DNA from: Acidipila sp. EB88
Lineage (GTDB): Bacteria; Acidobacteriota; Terriglobia; Terriglobales; Acidobacteriaceae
Reading direction: 5' to 3'
Assembly: GCF_003858395.1 (NCBI RefSeq)
Contig: NZ_QWEV01000005.1
Coordinates: forward strand, 4,092,001-4,156,000
Length of the DNA stretch: 64,000 nt
Position 1 is the stretch's first letter; each line of letters opens with the position of its first letter. This document shows positions 8,943-17,168 of this stretch, in pieces. The notes below the pieces were generated by a model. That model had not been told where the DNA came from. It ran no database searches and was given only the letters and a program-made list of their open reading frames with translations. Made by a program: the position numbers and the translations under genes.

Positions 8943-11465
8943 TTACTCAGTTCTCAGCGCCACCGTGGGGCTGACACTCGCGGCGCGACGTGCCGGGATC
9001 AATGCAGAAAGCAGGGCCACGGAGGCAATCATCGCTACCACGATGCACAGGATTGCAGGGTCTGCCGCAGACACACCGAACAATTGCGAGCGAACAAGCT
9101 CGCTGAGCCCGTACGCTGTGGGCAGCGCGACCACAATGCCGATCGCCGCAAGCGTGAGCACATCTTTCAGGATGAGTGATGAGACCGCGAGTCGCGTGCT
9201 TCCGAGCGCCATGCGGATACCGATCTCCCGGGTCCGCTGCGCCGTTGAGTAAGCCAGCACACCATACAGCCCTACCCCGGCCAGCAGTGTCGCCAGAATG
9301 CCGAAGGAGACAGCGAGCAACGTAATCATGCGCTCGTTCTGCAGGTCTGCATCAATCTGCTGATCCATGGTGATCAGGTCACCGACTGCAAGTGAGGGAT
9401 CCACGCGGTGCATGGCCGCTCGGATGTCGCCGAAGGCTTGTGTTGGTTCCAGCGCCGTGCGCAGCACAACGTAGATCTGTGTCGAGTCCGGCGATTGCTT
9501 CAGCGGGCGATACATGGTGGCAGGAATGGCATCGCGGATGCTTCGGTTCCGGTAGTCGCGAAACACGCCAACGACTTCGATGTTGGTCTTGTCATTGATC
9601 CCGATGCCGTAGCTGATATGGCGACCGAGGCATGCAGCATTGTTGCCGTTGCAGTAGTGCCTGACGAACACCTCATTCACCAACGCCACATCCGGGTGAC
9701 CGAGCGTATCGGCATCGGTGAACAATCGACCCATTAGAAGGGGGATCTGCATGGTGGCGAGATAATCGGGTGTGGTCGCGCTGTTCTGCACCTGGAAGCT
9801 GTCATCGGGCGAAGACTGATAGCCACTCACGGTTATGCCATAAAAACTTCCATTGATCTGCAATGCTGCATCGTCGGATGCAGCAACCGACTGGATGCCA
9901 GGAAGCACCGCCAAGGCATCAAGTACCCGCTGGTGAATAGCAGGTGTGCTGGCGGCGGAATAGCCAGCCAGACGGGGGTCGATGCTGAAAGTGACAAGGT
10001 GCGTGGCGTTAAAGCCAAGGTTCACAGCGCGAAGCTGCTGCATGGTGCGGATAAAAAGTCCAGCCCCCACCAGAAGCACGACGGACAGGCCGATCTGCAG
10101 GCAGACAACAACGCGGCGCAACAACAAAAGAGTGCCCCCGCCAGTGCCACTTGACTCACGCAGCGTGGAGGTAAGGTCAAGGCGGCGTAGCTGGATAGCA
10201 GGCAGGAGTGAAAACAACAGGCTCACCGCGACCGCGACGGTAAAGTTGAAAAACAGGAGTCGATGATCGATCGAGGCTGAAAAAGGTGTCTTTCCGGTGC
10301 TATCTGCAAGATGGCTGATGAGCACGCGAATCGCAAAAGGCGCGATGAGAACGCCAACGATCCCGCCAAAGACACCAATCAGCACGCCTTCCAGCAGCAA
10401 CTGCGACAGCACCTGGACGCTGCTTGCCCCAAGCGCCGTGCGCAGGGCGAACTCACGCAGGCGTCCCGCAGAGCGCACCATCAACAGGCTGGCGACATTT
10501 ACCGAAGCGATGAGGAGAACCAGCGCTGCCATCGCCATCACGGCGAGAAACGGCTTCTGCAGCGTAGTCCTGTTGAAGTTGAAGCCGCGCGCACCAGGCA
10601 GCACCGACATGCTCGAGTTCATGAAGTTTTTAGTGAACGTCGCGGATTTGGATCTGCCGAGCAGACTCAGGTCGTTGGCGCGTAGCGCGTGCCACAAAGG
10701 TGCGATCTGTGCCTGTGCACTCTCAGCAGTGACACCTGGCTGGAGACGACCCAGGATGCTCAGCCATTTGTACTGGTGATCGTTATAGCGATCGCCGGCC
10801 CTTGGCATCACCTGTTGCAGCATCGACATCGGCACGAACACTGCGGTCGCTTGTCCCCAGATAGCGCTGGTGAAATGCGGTGCAGCCACGCCGACGATCT
10901 GGAAAGGATGACCGCTGATGGACACCGTGGAGTTTACGACGGAAGGATCAGCGCCCAGTTTCTCGCGCCAGAAATCGTAGGAGAGAACAGCAACGGAATT
11001 GGTGCCAGGCTGCCCGTCATCCGACGGTTGCAGCAGGCGGCCTGCCGCAGGCACAAGGCCGAGTGTCTGAAAGTAATTGCCGCTGACAATTTCGGTGGAG
11101 GCGAACTGCGACGTGTCGCCACGAGAAAAAGCGGTCGTGTCACTGACGGTCGCGAGCAGATGCGAGAAGACATGCGCACCATCACGAAGTCCAAGGTACT
11201 GAGGATAAGAGAAAACGTCATTTCTGTCCCCGCCGCCACTCATGCTGATCGAGCCATTCCAGGCAGAGCCTGAATCGCGCAACACCACGAGACTTTCAGG
11301 GTCCTCGACCGGCAACGCGCGCAGCAAAGCCTGGTCGAGCAGCGAGAAGATGGCGGTGTTGGCCCCGATGCCAAGCGCCAGTGTAAGCACTGCGGTGATC
11401 GCGAACGCGGGCGAACGACGCAGCTGGCGGAGAGCGAACTTCAAATTGTTCCAGGCATTCTGCAT
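8943..11465 (-). CDS. MacB-like ABC permease of the ADOP family
   Basis: An 840-residue permease with two FtsX-type halves. The N-terminus (LKFALRQLRRSPAFAIT, then LALGIGANTAIFSLLD) is the typical opening of the 'acidobacterial duplicated orphan permease' family. A large periplasmic MacB_PCD domain follows the first membrane helix. Three membrane helices lie around residues 290-400, then a second periplasmic domain, and three closing helices. ADOP genes are known for lacking an adjacent ATPase. Here an ATPase gene ends only 11 bases upstream and an MFP and OMF complete the set, so it works as a MacB-type mechanotransmission exporter. Substrate not deducible. Confidence 0.9.
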   Translation of the reverse strand: MQNAWNNLKFALRQLRRSPAFAITAVLTLALGIGANTAIFSLLDQALLRALPVEDPESLVVLRDSGSAWNGSISMSGGGDRNDVFSYPQYLGLRDGAHVFSHLLATVSDTTAFSRGDTSQFASTEIVSGNYFQTLGLVPAAGRLLQPSDDGQPGTNSVAVLSYDFWREKLGADPSVVNSTVSISGHPFQIVGVAAPHFTSAIWGQATAVFVPMSMLQQVMPRAGDRYNDHQYKWLSILGRLQPGVTAESAQAQIAPLWHALRANDLSLLGRSKSATFTKNFMNSSMSVLPGARGFNFNRTTLQKPFLAVMAMAALVLLIASVNVASLLMVRSAGRLREFALRTALGASSVQVLSQLLLEGVLIGVFGGIVGVLIAPFAIRVLISHLADSTGKTPFSASIDHRLLFFNFTVAVAVSLLFSLLPAIQLRRLDLTSTLRESSGTGGGTLLLLRRVVVCLQIGLSVVLLVGAGLFIRTMQQLRAVNLGFNATHLVTFSIDPRLAGYSAASTPAIHQRVLDALAVLPGIQSVAASDDAALQINGSFYGITVSGYQSSPDDSFQVQNSATTPDYLATMQIPLLMGRLFTDADTLGHPDVALVNEVFVRHYCNGNNAACLGRHISYGIGINDKTNIEVVGVFRDYRNRSIRDAIPATMYRPLKQSPDSTQIYVVLRTALEPTQAFGDIRAAMHRVDPSLAVGDLITMDQQIDADLQNERMITLLAVSFGILATLLAGVGLYGVLAYSTAQRTREIGIRMALGSTRLAVSSLILKDVLTLAAIGIVVALPTAYGLSELVRSQLFGVSAADPAILCIVVAMIASVALLSALIPARRAASVSPTVALRTE

Positions 11466-11476
11466 AGGTTCGCCTT

Positions 11477-12232
11477 TCAGCCGAGCAGTGTGGAGCTGGT
11501 GACGACGGTGGAGGGATTGTGCAGCGGGTCAGTCTGCAGACGCGCGAGCTCGCCTTCAGCAACGACCTTGCCGTCGAACAGGTGTACCTGGCGTTTTGCG
11601 TGACCGGCAAAGCGGTTATCGTGAGTAACCATGCAAACGGTGGAACCCTCGGCATGCAGCTCGGCGAGCAGTTGCATCACGGCCTCACCATTCTTTGAAT
11701 CGAGATTGCCCGTGGGCTCGTCGGCCAGCAGGATTGAAGGCGACCCCGATAGGGCGCGGGCCACGGCGACACGCTGCTGTTGTCCTCCGGAAAGCTGCGC
11801 AGGATAATGACGCATCCGGTGCGCCATGCCAACCCGCTCGAGCGCCTGCTCGACGCGCCCCTTGCGCTCGCTTGAGGCCATACCTGGGCGGTAGGTCAGC
11901 GGCAGCTCGACGTTCTCCGCCACCGTAAGATCGCCGATGAGATTGAAGCTTTGAAAGATGAAGCCGATCTCCTGGTTGCGGATGCGGCCTCGCTCGGCGA
12001 AGCTCAGGTTGACGACGGGCTTGCCATTGAGCGTGTACGTTCCGCCAGAGGGCACGTCCAGGAGACCCAGGATGGACAGCAGCGTGGACTTGCCGCAGCC
12101 CGAAGGGCCGGACATCGCGATGTATTCTCCTCGATCAATCGTGAGGTGAATGCCGGAGAGCGCATGTGTCTCGATCTCGTCGGTGTAGAAAATCTTTGTC
12201 AACGAGTCGATCTGGATGAGAGGCGCGGACAT
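11477..12232 (-). CDS. ABC transporter ATPase, MacB/LolD type
   Basis: A 251-residue nucleotide-binding protein. Visible motifs are Walker [11 protein letters not shown]-loop FIFQSFNLI, signature LSGGQQQR, Walker [14 protein letters not shown] and a switch His in VTHD. The start at 12232 is set by AAGGAG six bases upstream; the longer frame from 12295 runs into the MFP gene. It lies 31 bases after the MFP stop and 11 bases before the ADOP permease. It drives the permease dimer at the inner face of the cytoplasmic membrane. Confidence 0.93.
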   Translation of the reverse strand: MSAPLIQIDSLTKIFYTDEIETHALSGIHLTIDRGEYIAMSGPSGCGKSTLLSILGLLDVPSGGTYTLNGKPVVNLSFAERGRIRNQEIGFIFQSFNLIGDLTVAENVELPLTYRPGMASSERKGRVEQALERVGMAHRMRHYPAQLSGGQQQRVAVARALSGSPSILLADEPTGNLDSKNGEAVMQLLAELHAEGSTVCMVTHDNRFAGHAKRQVHLFDGKVVAEGELARLQTDPLHNPSTVVTSSTLLG

Positions 12233-12263
12233 GTGGAGCTCCTTGAAGAAGTGGATTGCTTGA

Positions 12264-13523
12264 TTACTGCTGTAGCCTGACCCTGTCTGCGGCATCCCAG
12301 CGCGACATGTCCGAGAGAATGACGACGTCGCCGATGTTGAGCCCGGAGAGAACTTCCATGGAGTTCACAGAGGCACGGCCAACGCGCACAGAGACGCGCG
12401 TGGCAGTCTTGCCATCCGGATCGACACGGAACAACGAGAGCATCGAGTTCTCGTTTCCGACCGCGGGTCGGCCTATGTACAGCGTGTTCTCCAGGTGATC
12501 CAGATCGATGGTTCCATCGACGGAGAGATCCGGGCGGGCACCCTGCGGCAGCGCACCCGCAAGTTCTACATCGACGGTGACGGTGCCTGCGATCACTGCA
12601 GGGTCGATACGCCGTACCTTGCCGTCGATCAATCCATTGTGCGTGTCAATGCTCGATGCCTGGCCAATCTGAATATCGCGGGCCTGCGTTTCCGGAATTT
12701 TGAGTTGTGCCTTCAACTGGTCGGGCTGCACGACCTTGGCGAGCGTGGCGCCGATGCTGACGTGCTCGCCGACCTGGTGGGGCAGGTCAACCAGCACGCC
12801 CGCGATGCCAGCGCGCACGCTGAGTGCCGAGGCCTGCTTCTCTTTCAGCGACAGAATCGCCCGCGCCTGGTCGACTTTTGCCTGTTGCACCGCCATCTCG
12901 GTGGAGATGGTCGCGGCGTTTAACGTGAGCCGCTGCTTCTCCAAGTCGTCACGCTGCGCGAGTTCGTCGGCCTTGCCCCTGGAAGCGGAGTAGCTGAGGC
13001 CCGAGATCACGCCGAGATCGTACAGGCTCTTGTCTGTCTGCGACTGCAACGCGGCCTGCTTCTGATCGGCCGATACAGTCGCCGCGCCCGCCCGCTGGGT
13101 CATGAGCTCGCTTTGCAGATGAGCGCGTGTGTTCTGCAGGTCGGCCAGCGCCGCTTTCAACTGCAGTTGCGCATCGAGCAACTGCTGCTGAACCTCGGGA
13201 TCCACAAGGTCCATCACGACCGTGTCCGGCGTGACTGGAGCACCCGGCAAGACACGGATGCGCAACACGGTTGCCTCCGTTTCAGCGGGGATCAGCCGGA
13301 TGCGATCTTCGCGCGGCACCAGGGTGCCGGGACCGCGCACCTGGCGGAGCAGTTCGCCTCGCTTGACCGCTTCCGTGAACACGGGGCTGTCAACGGTCGG
13401 GATCGCCGGCTTGAGGCGGTGTATATAGGCCGCACCCACCAGGATGATTGCCAGCGCAAGGGTTGCGTAGATCCAAAAGCGGCGACGCTTCTGTCGTTTC
13501 AGGTCGGGGCGCGAAATATCCAT
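12264..13523 (-). CDS. Periplasmic adaptor (HlyD/MacA-type membrane-fusion protein)
   Basis: A 419-residue adaptor. One N-terminal membrane anchor (about 16-36) is followed by a lipoyl/biotinyl-like half, a long coiled-coil hairpin (about 105-220, rich in Gln, Leu and Ala), the second lipoyl half (GIAGVLVDLPHQVGEHVSIG) and beta-barrel domains. It bridges the inner-membrane permease and the outer-membrane factor. It is the first gene of the six-gene exporter and two-component operon. No Shine-Dalgarno sequence is evident before the ATG at 13523, and a sigma-54-like -24/-12 element lies only 15-30 bases upstream, so the message could be nearly leaderless. Confidence 0.9.
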   Translation of the reverse strand: MDISRPDLKRQKRRRFWIYATLALAIILVGAAYIHRLKPAIPTVDSPVFTEAVKRGELLRQVRGPGTLVPREDRIRLIPAETEATVLRIRVLPGAPVTPDTVVMDLVDPEVQQQLLDAQLQLKAALADLQNTRAHLQSELMTQRAGAATVSADQKQAALQSQTDKSLYDLGVISGLSYSASRGKADELAQRDDLEKQRLTLNAATISTEMAVQQAKVDQARAILSLKEKQASALSVRAGIAGVLVDLPHQVGEHVSIGATLAKVVQPDQLKAQLKIPETQARDIQIGQASSIDTHNGLIDGKVRRIDPAVIAGTVTVDVELAGALPQGARPDLSVDGTIDLDHLENTLYIGRPAVGNENSMLSLFRVDPDGKTATRVSVRVGRASVNSMEVLSGLNIGDVVILSDMSRWDAADRVRLQQ

Positions 13524-13877
13524 ACATGACTCGACAATGCATTTGCACGGCCAAAGTCAAAACCCTGCGATGTGGGCCAAACGCCTGCAATTAAGCACAA
13601 CAAGGTTTGGCGGCGCGTCATCCGGGTGTCCAGCATCGACCGCTCTTGTTCGGAAATGAACACCGGGGAAGCTCTTCAGGACGGGCCGAGCAGACGCACA
13701 GGCCAGGTGCCGGCCGGTGCAAGGATTCTCCACGGATGGCCCTCAGAACCCTTGCCGCGGACGCAGCCAGAGACCACGCACTCGCGAAGAACAGGCAAAA
13801 TACGCGCGGGCACTCTATGCGCAAAAGGGGATGCCCCCTTCGCGACAGCAGAGCCCGCGCGGCTGTAGGTTGCTGCG
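13524..13877. other. Intergenic region upstream of the exporter operon
   Basis: A 354-base gap between the GH127 gene stop and the adaptor start, both on the minus strand. No gene is supported. It should contain the exporter promoter; one candidate sigma-54 element is listed separately. No intrinsic terminator with a T-run was seen for the GH127 gene. Confidence 0.5.
13538..13553 (-). promoter_or_regulatory. Possible sigma-54 (-24/-12) promoter
   Basis: On the minus strand the bases read TGGCCGTGCAAATGCA. GG and GC are separated by exactly ten bases, as sigma-54 promoters require; the remainder matches TGGCAC-N5-TTGCA with three differences. The expected start site falls about five bases before the adaptor ATG, which leaves no room for a ribosome-binding site, so the call is tentative. 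It is of interest because the operon encodes an NtrC-family activator. Confidence 0.3.
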
Positions 13878-16865
13878 CTAGATCCAGACCTTGGAGTCCA
13901 CCTCAGTCTTGCGTCCATAGCGCCGGTTATCGGCAGGCGCCGTGTTGCCGGCTCCAGTGCTGGCTGTCAGGATCGCCGGCGCCGCGGGTGCGGCCACGGT
14001 GGGCGCCTTGCTGGGGGCTTTGGCGCCAGTGCTGGTGGTTGCGCCGGGCGCGTAGTTCACGTCATCCTCCCCAGGATACTCATGCGGCGAGCCGACGCGG
14101 TTCATGCGGGCGTAGTTCGGCACCGCCAGCATCGGCGAGCCATCCTTCCATGTGCCGGTCAGCACCATCATGCCGCCCAGCATCTCCGGCTTCCACTCGG
14201 CACGGATCGGTCCGTCACTGAGCGACTGCTCGATGTTGTGCTGGTCGGCGGTCTCCACGTTGTAGACGAGCGGACCGTACTTCAGCGCGACCGTACCAAG
14301 GTCTGCCTTGATACGGTCGTCGGCAACCACCCGCTGCGGCTCCATCGGCAGGTCAAGTTCGATCCGGTCGCCTGCTTGCCACTCCCGCGTGACCACGGCA
14401 TAGCCCTTCTCGATCCTCGGCGTCATGCGCGTTCCATTCACCGAGAAACTCTGCACTCCATGAATCAACGGCGTCTCGGTATACAGCTTGCTCGTGTTGC
14501 GGTTGGGGATGCGCACATACACGGAGAACGTTCGCTTCTCCGCCGGGTTCACCGTGATTGCTACCGCGCCCTTCCACGGGTAGTCGGTCTTCTGCACCAT
14601 CTCCACGTGCGTGCCGGCAACCTTGCCTACCTGGATGCGGCTGCCCACGAACATGTTCACGTACACACCGGTCTTGCTCTTCACGTATGTCCAGGTTGGC
14701 ATCATCAGCAGGGTGCGCGGGATGTTGCCCACACAGCACGGGCAGGTGTGCCACGAGGCACGCTCCGTGTTCAGCAGCGGATTGGTGTAGCAGAAGCTCG
14801 TGCCTTCAAGCGACACACCGCCCAGCAGAGCGTTGTACATGGTCTGCTCGTACAGGTCCGCGTACTTCGCATCGTGATACGCAAGGTTGAGCTTGTACTG
14901 GAAGAACACGAGTCCGCAGCTCGAACACGATTCGCAGTACGCGTTGTTGCGCAGCGAGTAGTTCGGACCGAAGCCTTCCGACGTTTCGCCGCTGCCGATA
15001 CCGCCGGTCAGGTAGTACTTCTTGTTGACCATGTTGTCCCAAAGCGAGAGCACCGCGCTCTGGTACCCGGGGTCCTGTGTCTCGGCTGCGATGTCTGCCA
15101 TACCGGAGTAGAAGTAGGTGGCACGTACCGCGTGGCCGACCGCTTCGTACTGCTGCTCCGGCGGAAGGTGGCTCTGGTCGTACTCCGAGCCGCCCCGTCG
15201 CGAATCGAGCAGGAACTTTGCCAGCACGATGTACGCGTCCCCACGATGGTTCCCTTCCTGGTCGTTGACGAAGCGGCCAAAGCGCACCAGCGCCTGTTCC
15301 ATCTCCTGGTGCCCATCAAACCAGGCCTTCTTGCCCGCGCCAAGGTTGGCCACCCAGCAGTCCGCCAGCTTCTTCGCCGCGTTGTAGAGCCGCAGGTCCT
15401 GCCCATCGGTCAGCGTGTAATGGTTGATCGCCGACTCGATAAAGTACCCCGACACGTAGCCTTCATGGTTGCCGCGATGGTCAGGCGACCAGCGCTCCGG
15501 CCACACACTGCGATCCGCCAGGATATAGGCGGTCTGCAGGTAGCCATCTTCCATCTGCGCGGCCAGGATGATCGGGATCCACCGATCGAGGGTGCCGCGC
15601 ATTTGCTGCTGCGCCTGCAGGATCTCCGGGTCGCCTTGCGCATCGACCATCAGCGCGATGCACATCGACTCCACCGTCTGGTGCACCCACGCGTTCGAGA
15701 ACACGTAACCCTTGTGCGCCGCATGCGGTTCGCCGCGGTTGGCCTTGGCTGCTTCGACGAAGTTGTCGATGCCGCCATCGCCTTTATTAGCCGCAATATC
15801 GGTCCGCTCGCAGTAGCGGATGCAGTGCGGAATCCACTCCACGATCAATGTTTTCGCGCGGCTGCTCCATAGCGGGCTGTCCACCGAATATTTCGTCGTG
15901 TACACCACGTCCAGCCGGTCCTTCGGGGGCGCTGCTTCCACATGCACCTTGAGCATGGACGCACTCTGCTCAGCGCGGCCGGCGCCGGTGAGCTTGAGTT
16001 CGTACTCGCCCGGCACCGAAAATCGTGCGGTAGTGACAGGGGCTGTGTCCTGCGCGAACAACACCTGGCCCGGGCCGGAGGCCTTGCTCCAACGCGCCGT
16101 GTTCTGTGGCCGATCCTGCAGCCATACTGTTTTGCCGGCCAGAAAAGTCTGTCCGCCCAGGATCACCGAACGATCGATCCCGGCATTCACAATCGGCGCA
16201 AGCGAAGGCGCTGGACCCGCGTTGTACACCACCCACTCCAACACCCCTGCGGCATGCGCGCCATTCGGCGTAATCTCCAGCCGCAGCTTGTCCGTCGTGA
16301 CCGCGTCGAAGCTTGTCGCGTTGAACGTGTCTCCCGCGATGCCGAGCCCGCGCGAGTTCGCGACCGGGGTGAAGTCCGTGCCGTTCCAGTACAGGATGCG
16401 GTAGGAAGCTGGGGTCGCGATCCTGACACCTTCACTGCCCGGAAACCCATGGGGGCGCGGCGCATCCACACCCCAGTACACCTCCACCTTGTCAATCGCG
16501 ACCGGCTTGCTCCAGGCGTACTGCACCCAGGGCATCGTCTCGCCGGCCTCCTCACGATCCTGCCGCACCGCATAACAGCCGCTCTTGCGATCGAAGGAGT
16601 TGGCGGGGACCACCCCGTCATTCAGTGAGCTGATCTTGTTTTCGCTGGTGGTCACAAAGCTCGACGGCACGGCCACCCTGGCCAGGTTCAACGCCGTATC
16701 CCCAGCTACCTGCGCGAGCGCCTTGCGCCCACCTGCCCCGGCAACGCCGGCCACCACGGCACCACCCGCCAGTGTCGCCAAGAATTCGCGTCGATTTACG
16801 GGGTGCTCGCTCTTGCACGCTGCCTGCTCTGCTGTAAACGCTTTCTCACTTGGTCGCTTTGCCAT
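13878..16865 (-). CDS. Tat-exported GH127 family glycoside hydrolase (beta-L-arabinofuranosidase-like)
   Basis: A protein of about 995 residues. NRREFLATLAGG near residue 25 is a twin-arginine signal, so it is exported folded. The N-terminal third holds a discoidin/Ig-like ancillary region; the catalytic alpha/alpha barrel starts around residue 330. GH127 enzymes use a zinc-bound catalytic Cys: here Glu645 and Cys647 (ESC) and the CPCC block at 708-711 (Cys710 and Cys711) match the metal and nucleophile positions, and Glu630 in SEGFG is a probable acid/base. The start at 16865 has AAAGGAT upstream. It lies downstream of a TonB receptor gene, suggesting use of arabinose-containing plant glycans. 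Confidence 0.88.
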   Translation of the reverse strand: MAKRPSEKAFTAEQAACKSEHPVNRREFLATLAGGAVVAGVAGAGGRKALAQVAGDTALNLARVAVPSSFVTTSENKISSLNDGVVPANSFDRKSGCYAVRQDREEAGETMPWVQYAWSKPVAIDKVEVYWGVDAPRPHGFPGSEGVRIATPASYRILYWNGTDFTPVANSRGLGIAGDTFNATSFDAVTTDKLRLEITPNGAHAAGVLEWVVYNAGPAPSLAPIVNAGIDRSVILGGQTFLAGKTVWLQDRPQNTARWSKASGPGQVLFAQDTAPVTTARFSVPGEYELKLTGAGRAEQSASMLKVHVEAAPPKDRLDVVYTTKYSVDSPLWSSRAKTLIVEWIPHCIRYCERTDIAANKGDGGIDNFVEAAKANRGEPHAAHKGYVFSNAWVHQTVESMCIALMVDAQGDPEILQAQQQMRGTLDRWIPIILAAQMEDGYLQTAYILADRSVWPERWSPDHRGNHEGYVSGYFIESAINHYTLTDGQDLRLYNAAKKLADCWVANLGAGKKAWFDGHQEMEQALVRFGRFVNDQEGNHRGDAYIVLAKFLLDSRRGGSEYDQSHLPPEQQYEAVGHAVRATYFYSGMADIAAETQDPGYQSAVLSLWDNMVNKKYYLTGGIGSGETSEGFGPNYSLRNNAYCESCSSCGLVFFQYKLNLAYHDAKYADLYEQTMYNALLGGVSLEGTSFCYTNPLLNTERASWHTCPCCVGNIPRTLLMMPTWTYVKSKTGVYVNMFVGSRIQVGKVAGTHVEMVQKTDYPWKGAVAITVNPAEKRTFSVYVRIPNRNTSKLYTETPLIHGVQSFSVNGTRMTPRIEKGYAVVTREWQAGDRIELDLPMEPQRVVADDRIKADLGTVALKYGPLVYNVETADQHNIEQSLSDGPIRAEWKPEMLGGMMVLTGTWKDGSPMLAVPNYARMNRVGSPHEYPGEDDVNYAPGATTSTGAKAPSKAPTVAAPAAPAILTASTGAGNTAPADNRRYGRKTEVDSKVWI

Positions 16866-16974
16866 GTCCGGATCCTTTTCACATGAAGGCAGGGTCACAA
16901 TTCCCGGTCCCTCTCGGTGTGATCGAAATCTTACCAGCCCGGGCGGTCCCTTTGCCTAAAGGGGCCGCGTTGTT

Positions 16975-17142
16975 CTAGAGCAGGTCTGAACTTTCGGGAA
17001 CCGTGCCCTGCTCGCGCTGGCGCAGACGGTATAGGTGCGCATAAAGTGCCCGGGCCACTGTTGCATTCTGCTGCTGTGTTCTGGCTTTGGCCTGCCGCGA
17101 AGCCGGGTGCGCCACGTTCGCCAAGGGAGGAGCCGATGGCAT
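16975..17142 (-). CDS. Possible small basic protein (55 residues)
   Basis: A short frame between the TonB receptor stop and the GH127 start on the same strand. It begins MPSAPPLANV and has an amphipathic basic helix (ARALYAHLYRLRQREQ). An AGGAG lies 11 bases before the ATG. Third-position GC is only moderate. It could be a small co-transcribed protein or chance. I do not recognise a family. Confidence 0.33.
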   Translation of the reverse strand: MPSAPPLANVAHPASRQAKARTQQQNATVARALYAHLYRLRQREQGTVPESSDLL

Positions 17143-17168
17143 GTCGACCGTAGGCTCCTGAGGATTAC

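Noticed and set aside
14082-15872. 596-codon open frame on the plus strand
   Set aside because: It mirrors the GH127 gene and is Arg/His/Val-rich, as expected for a GC-rich antisense shadow. The GH127 catalytic motifs lie on the minus strand.
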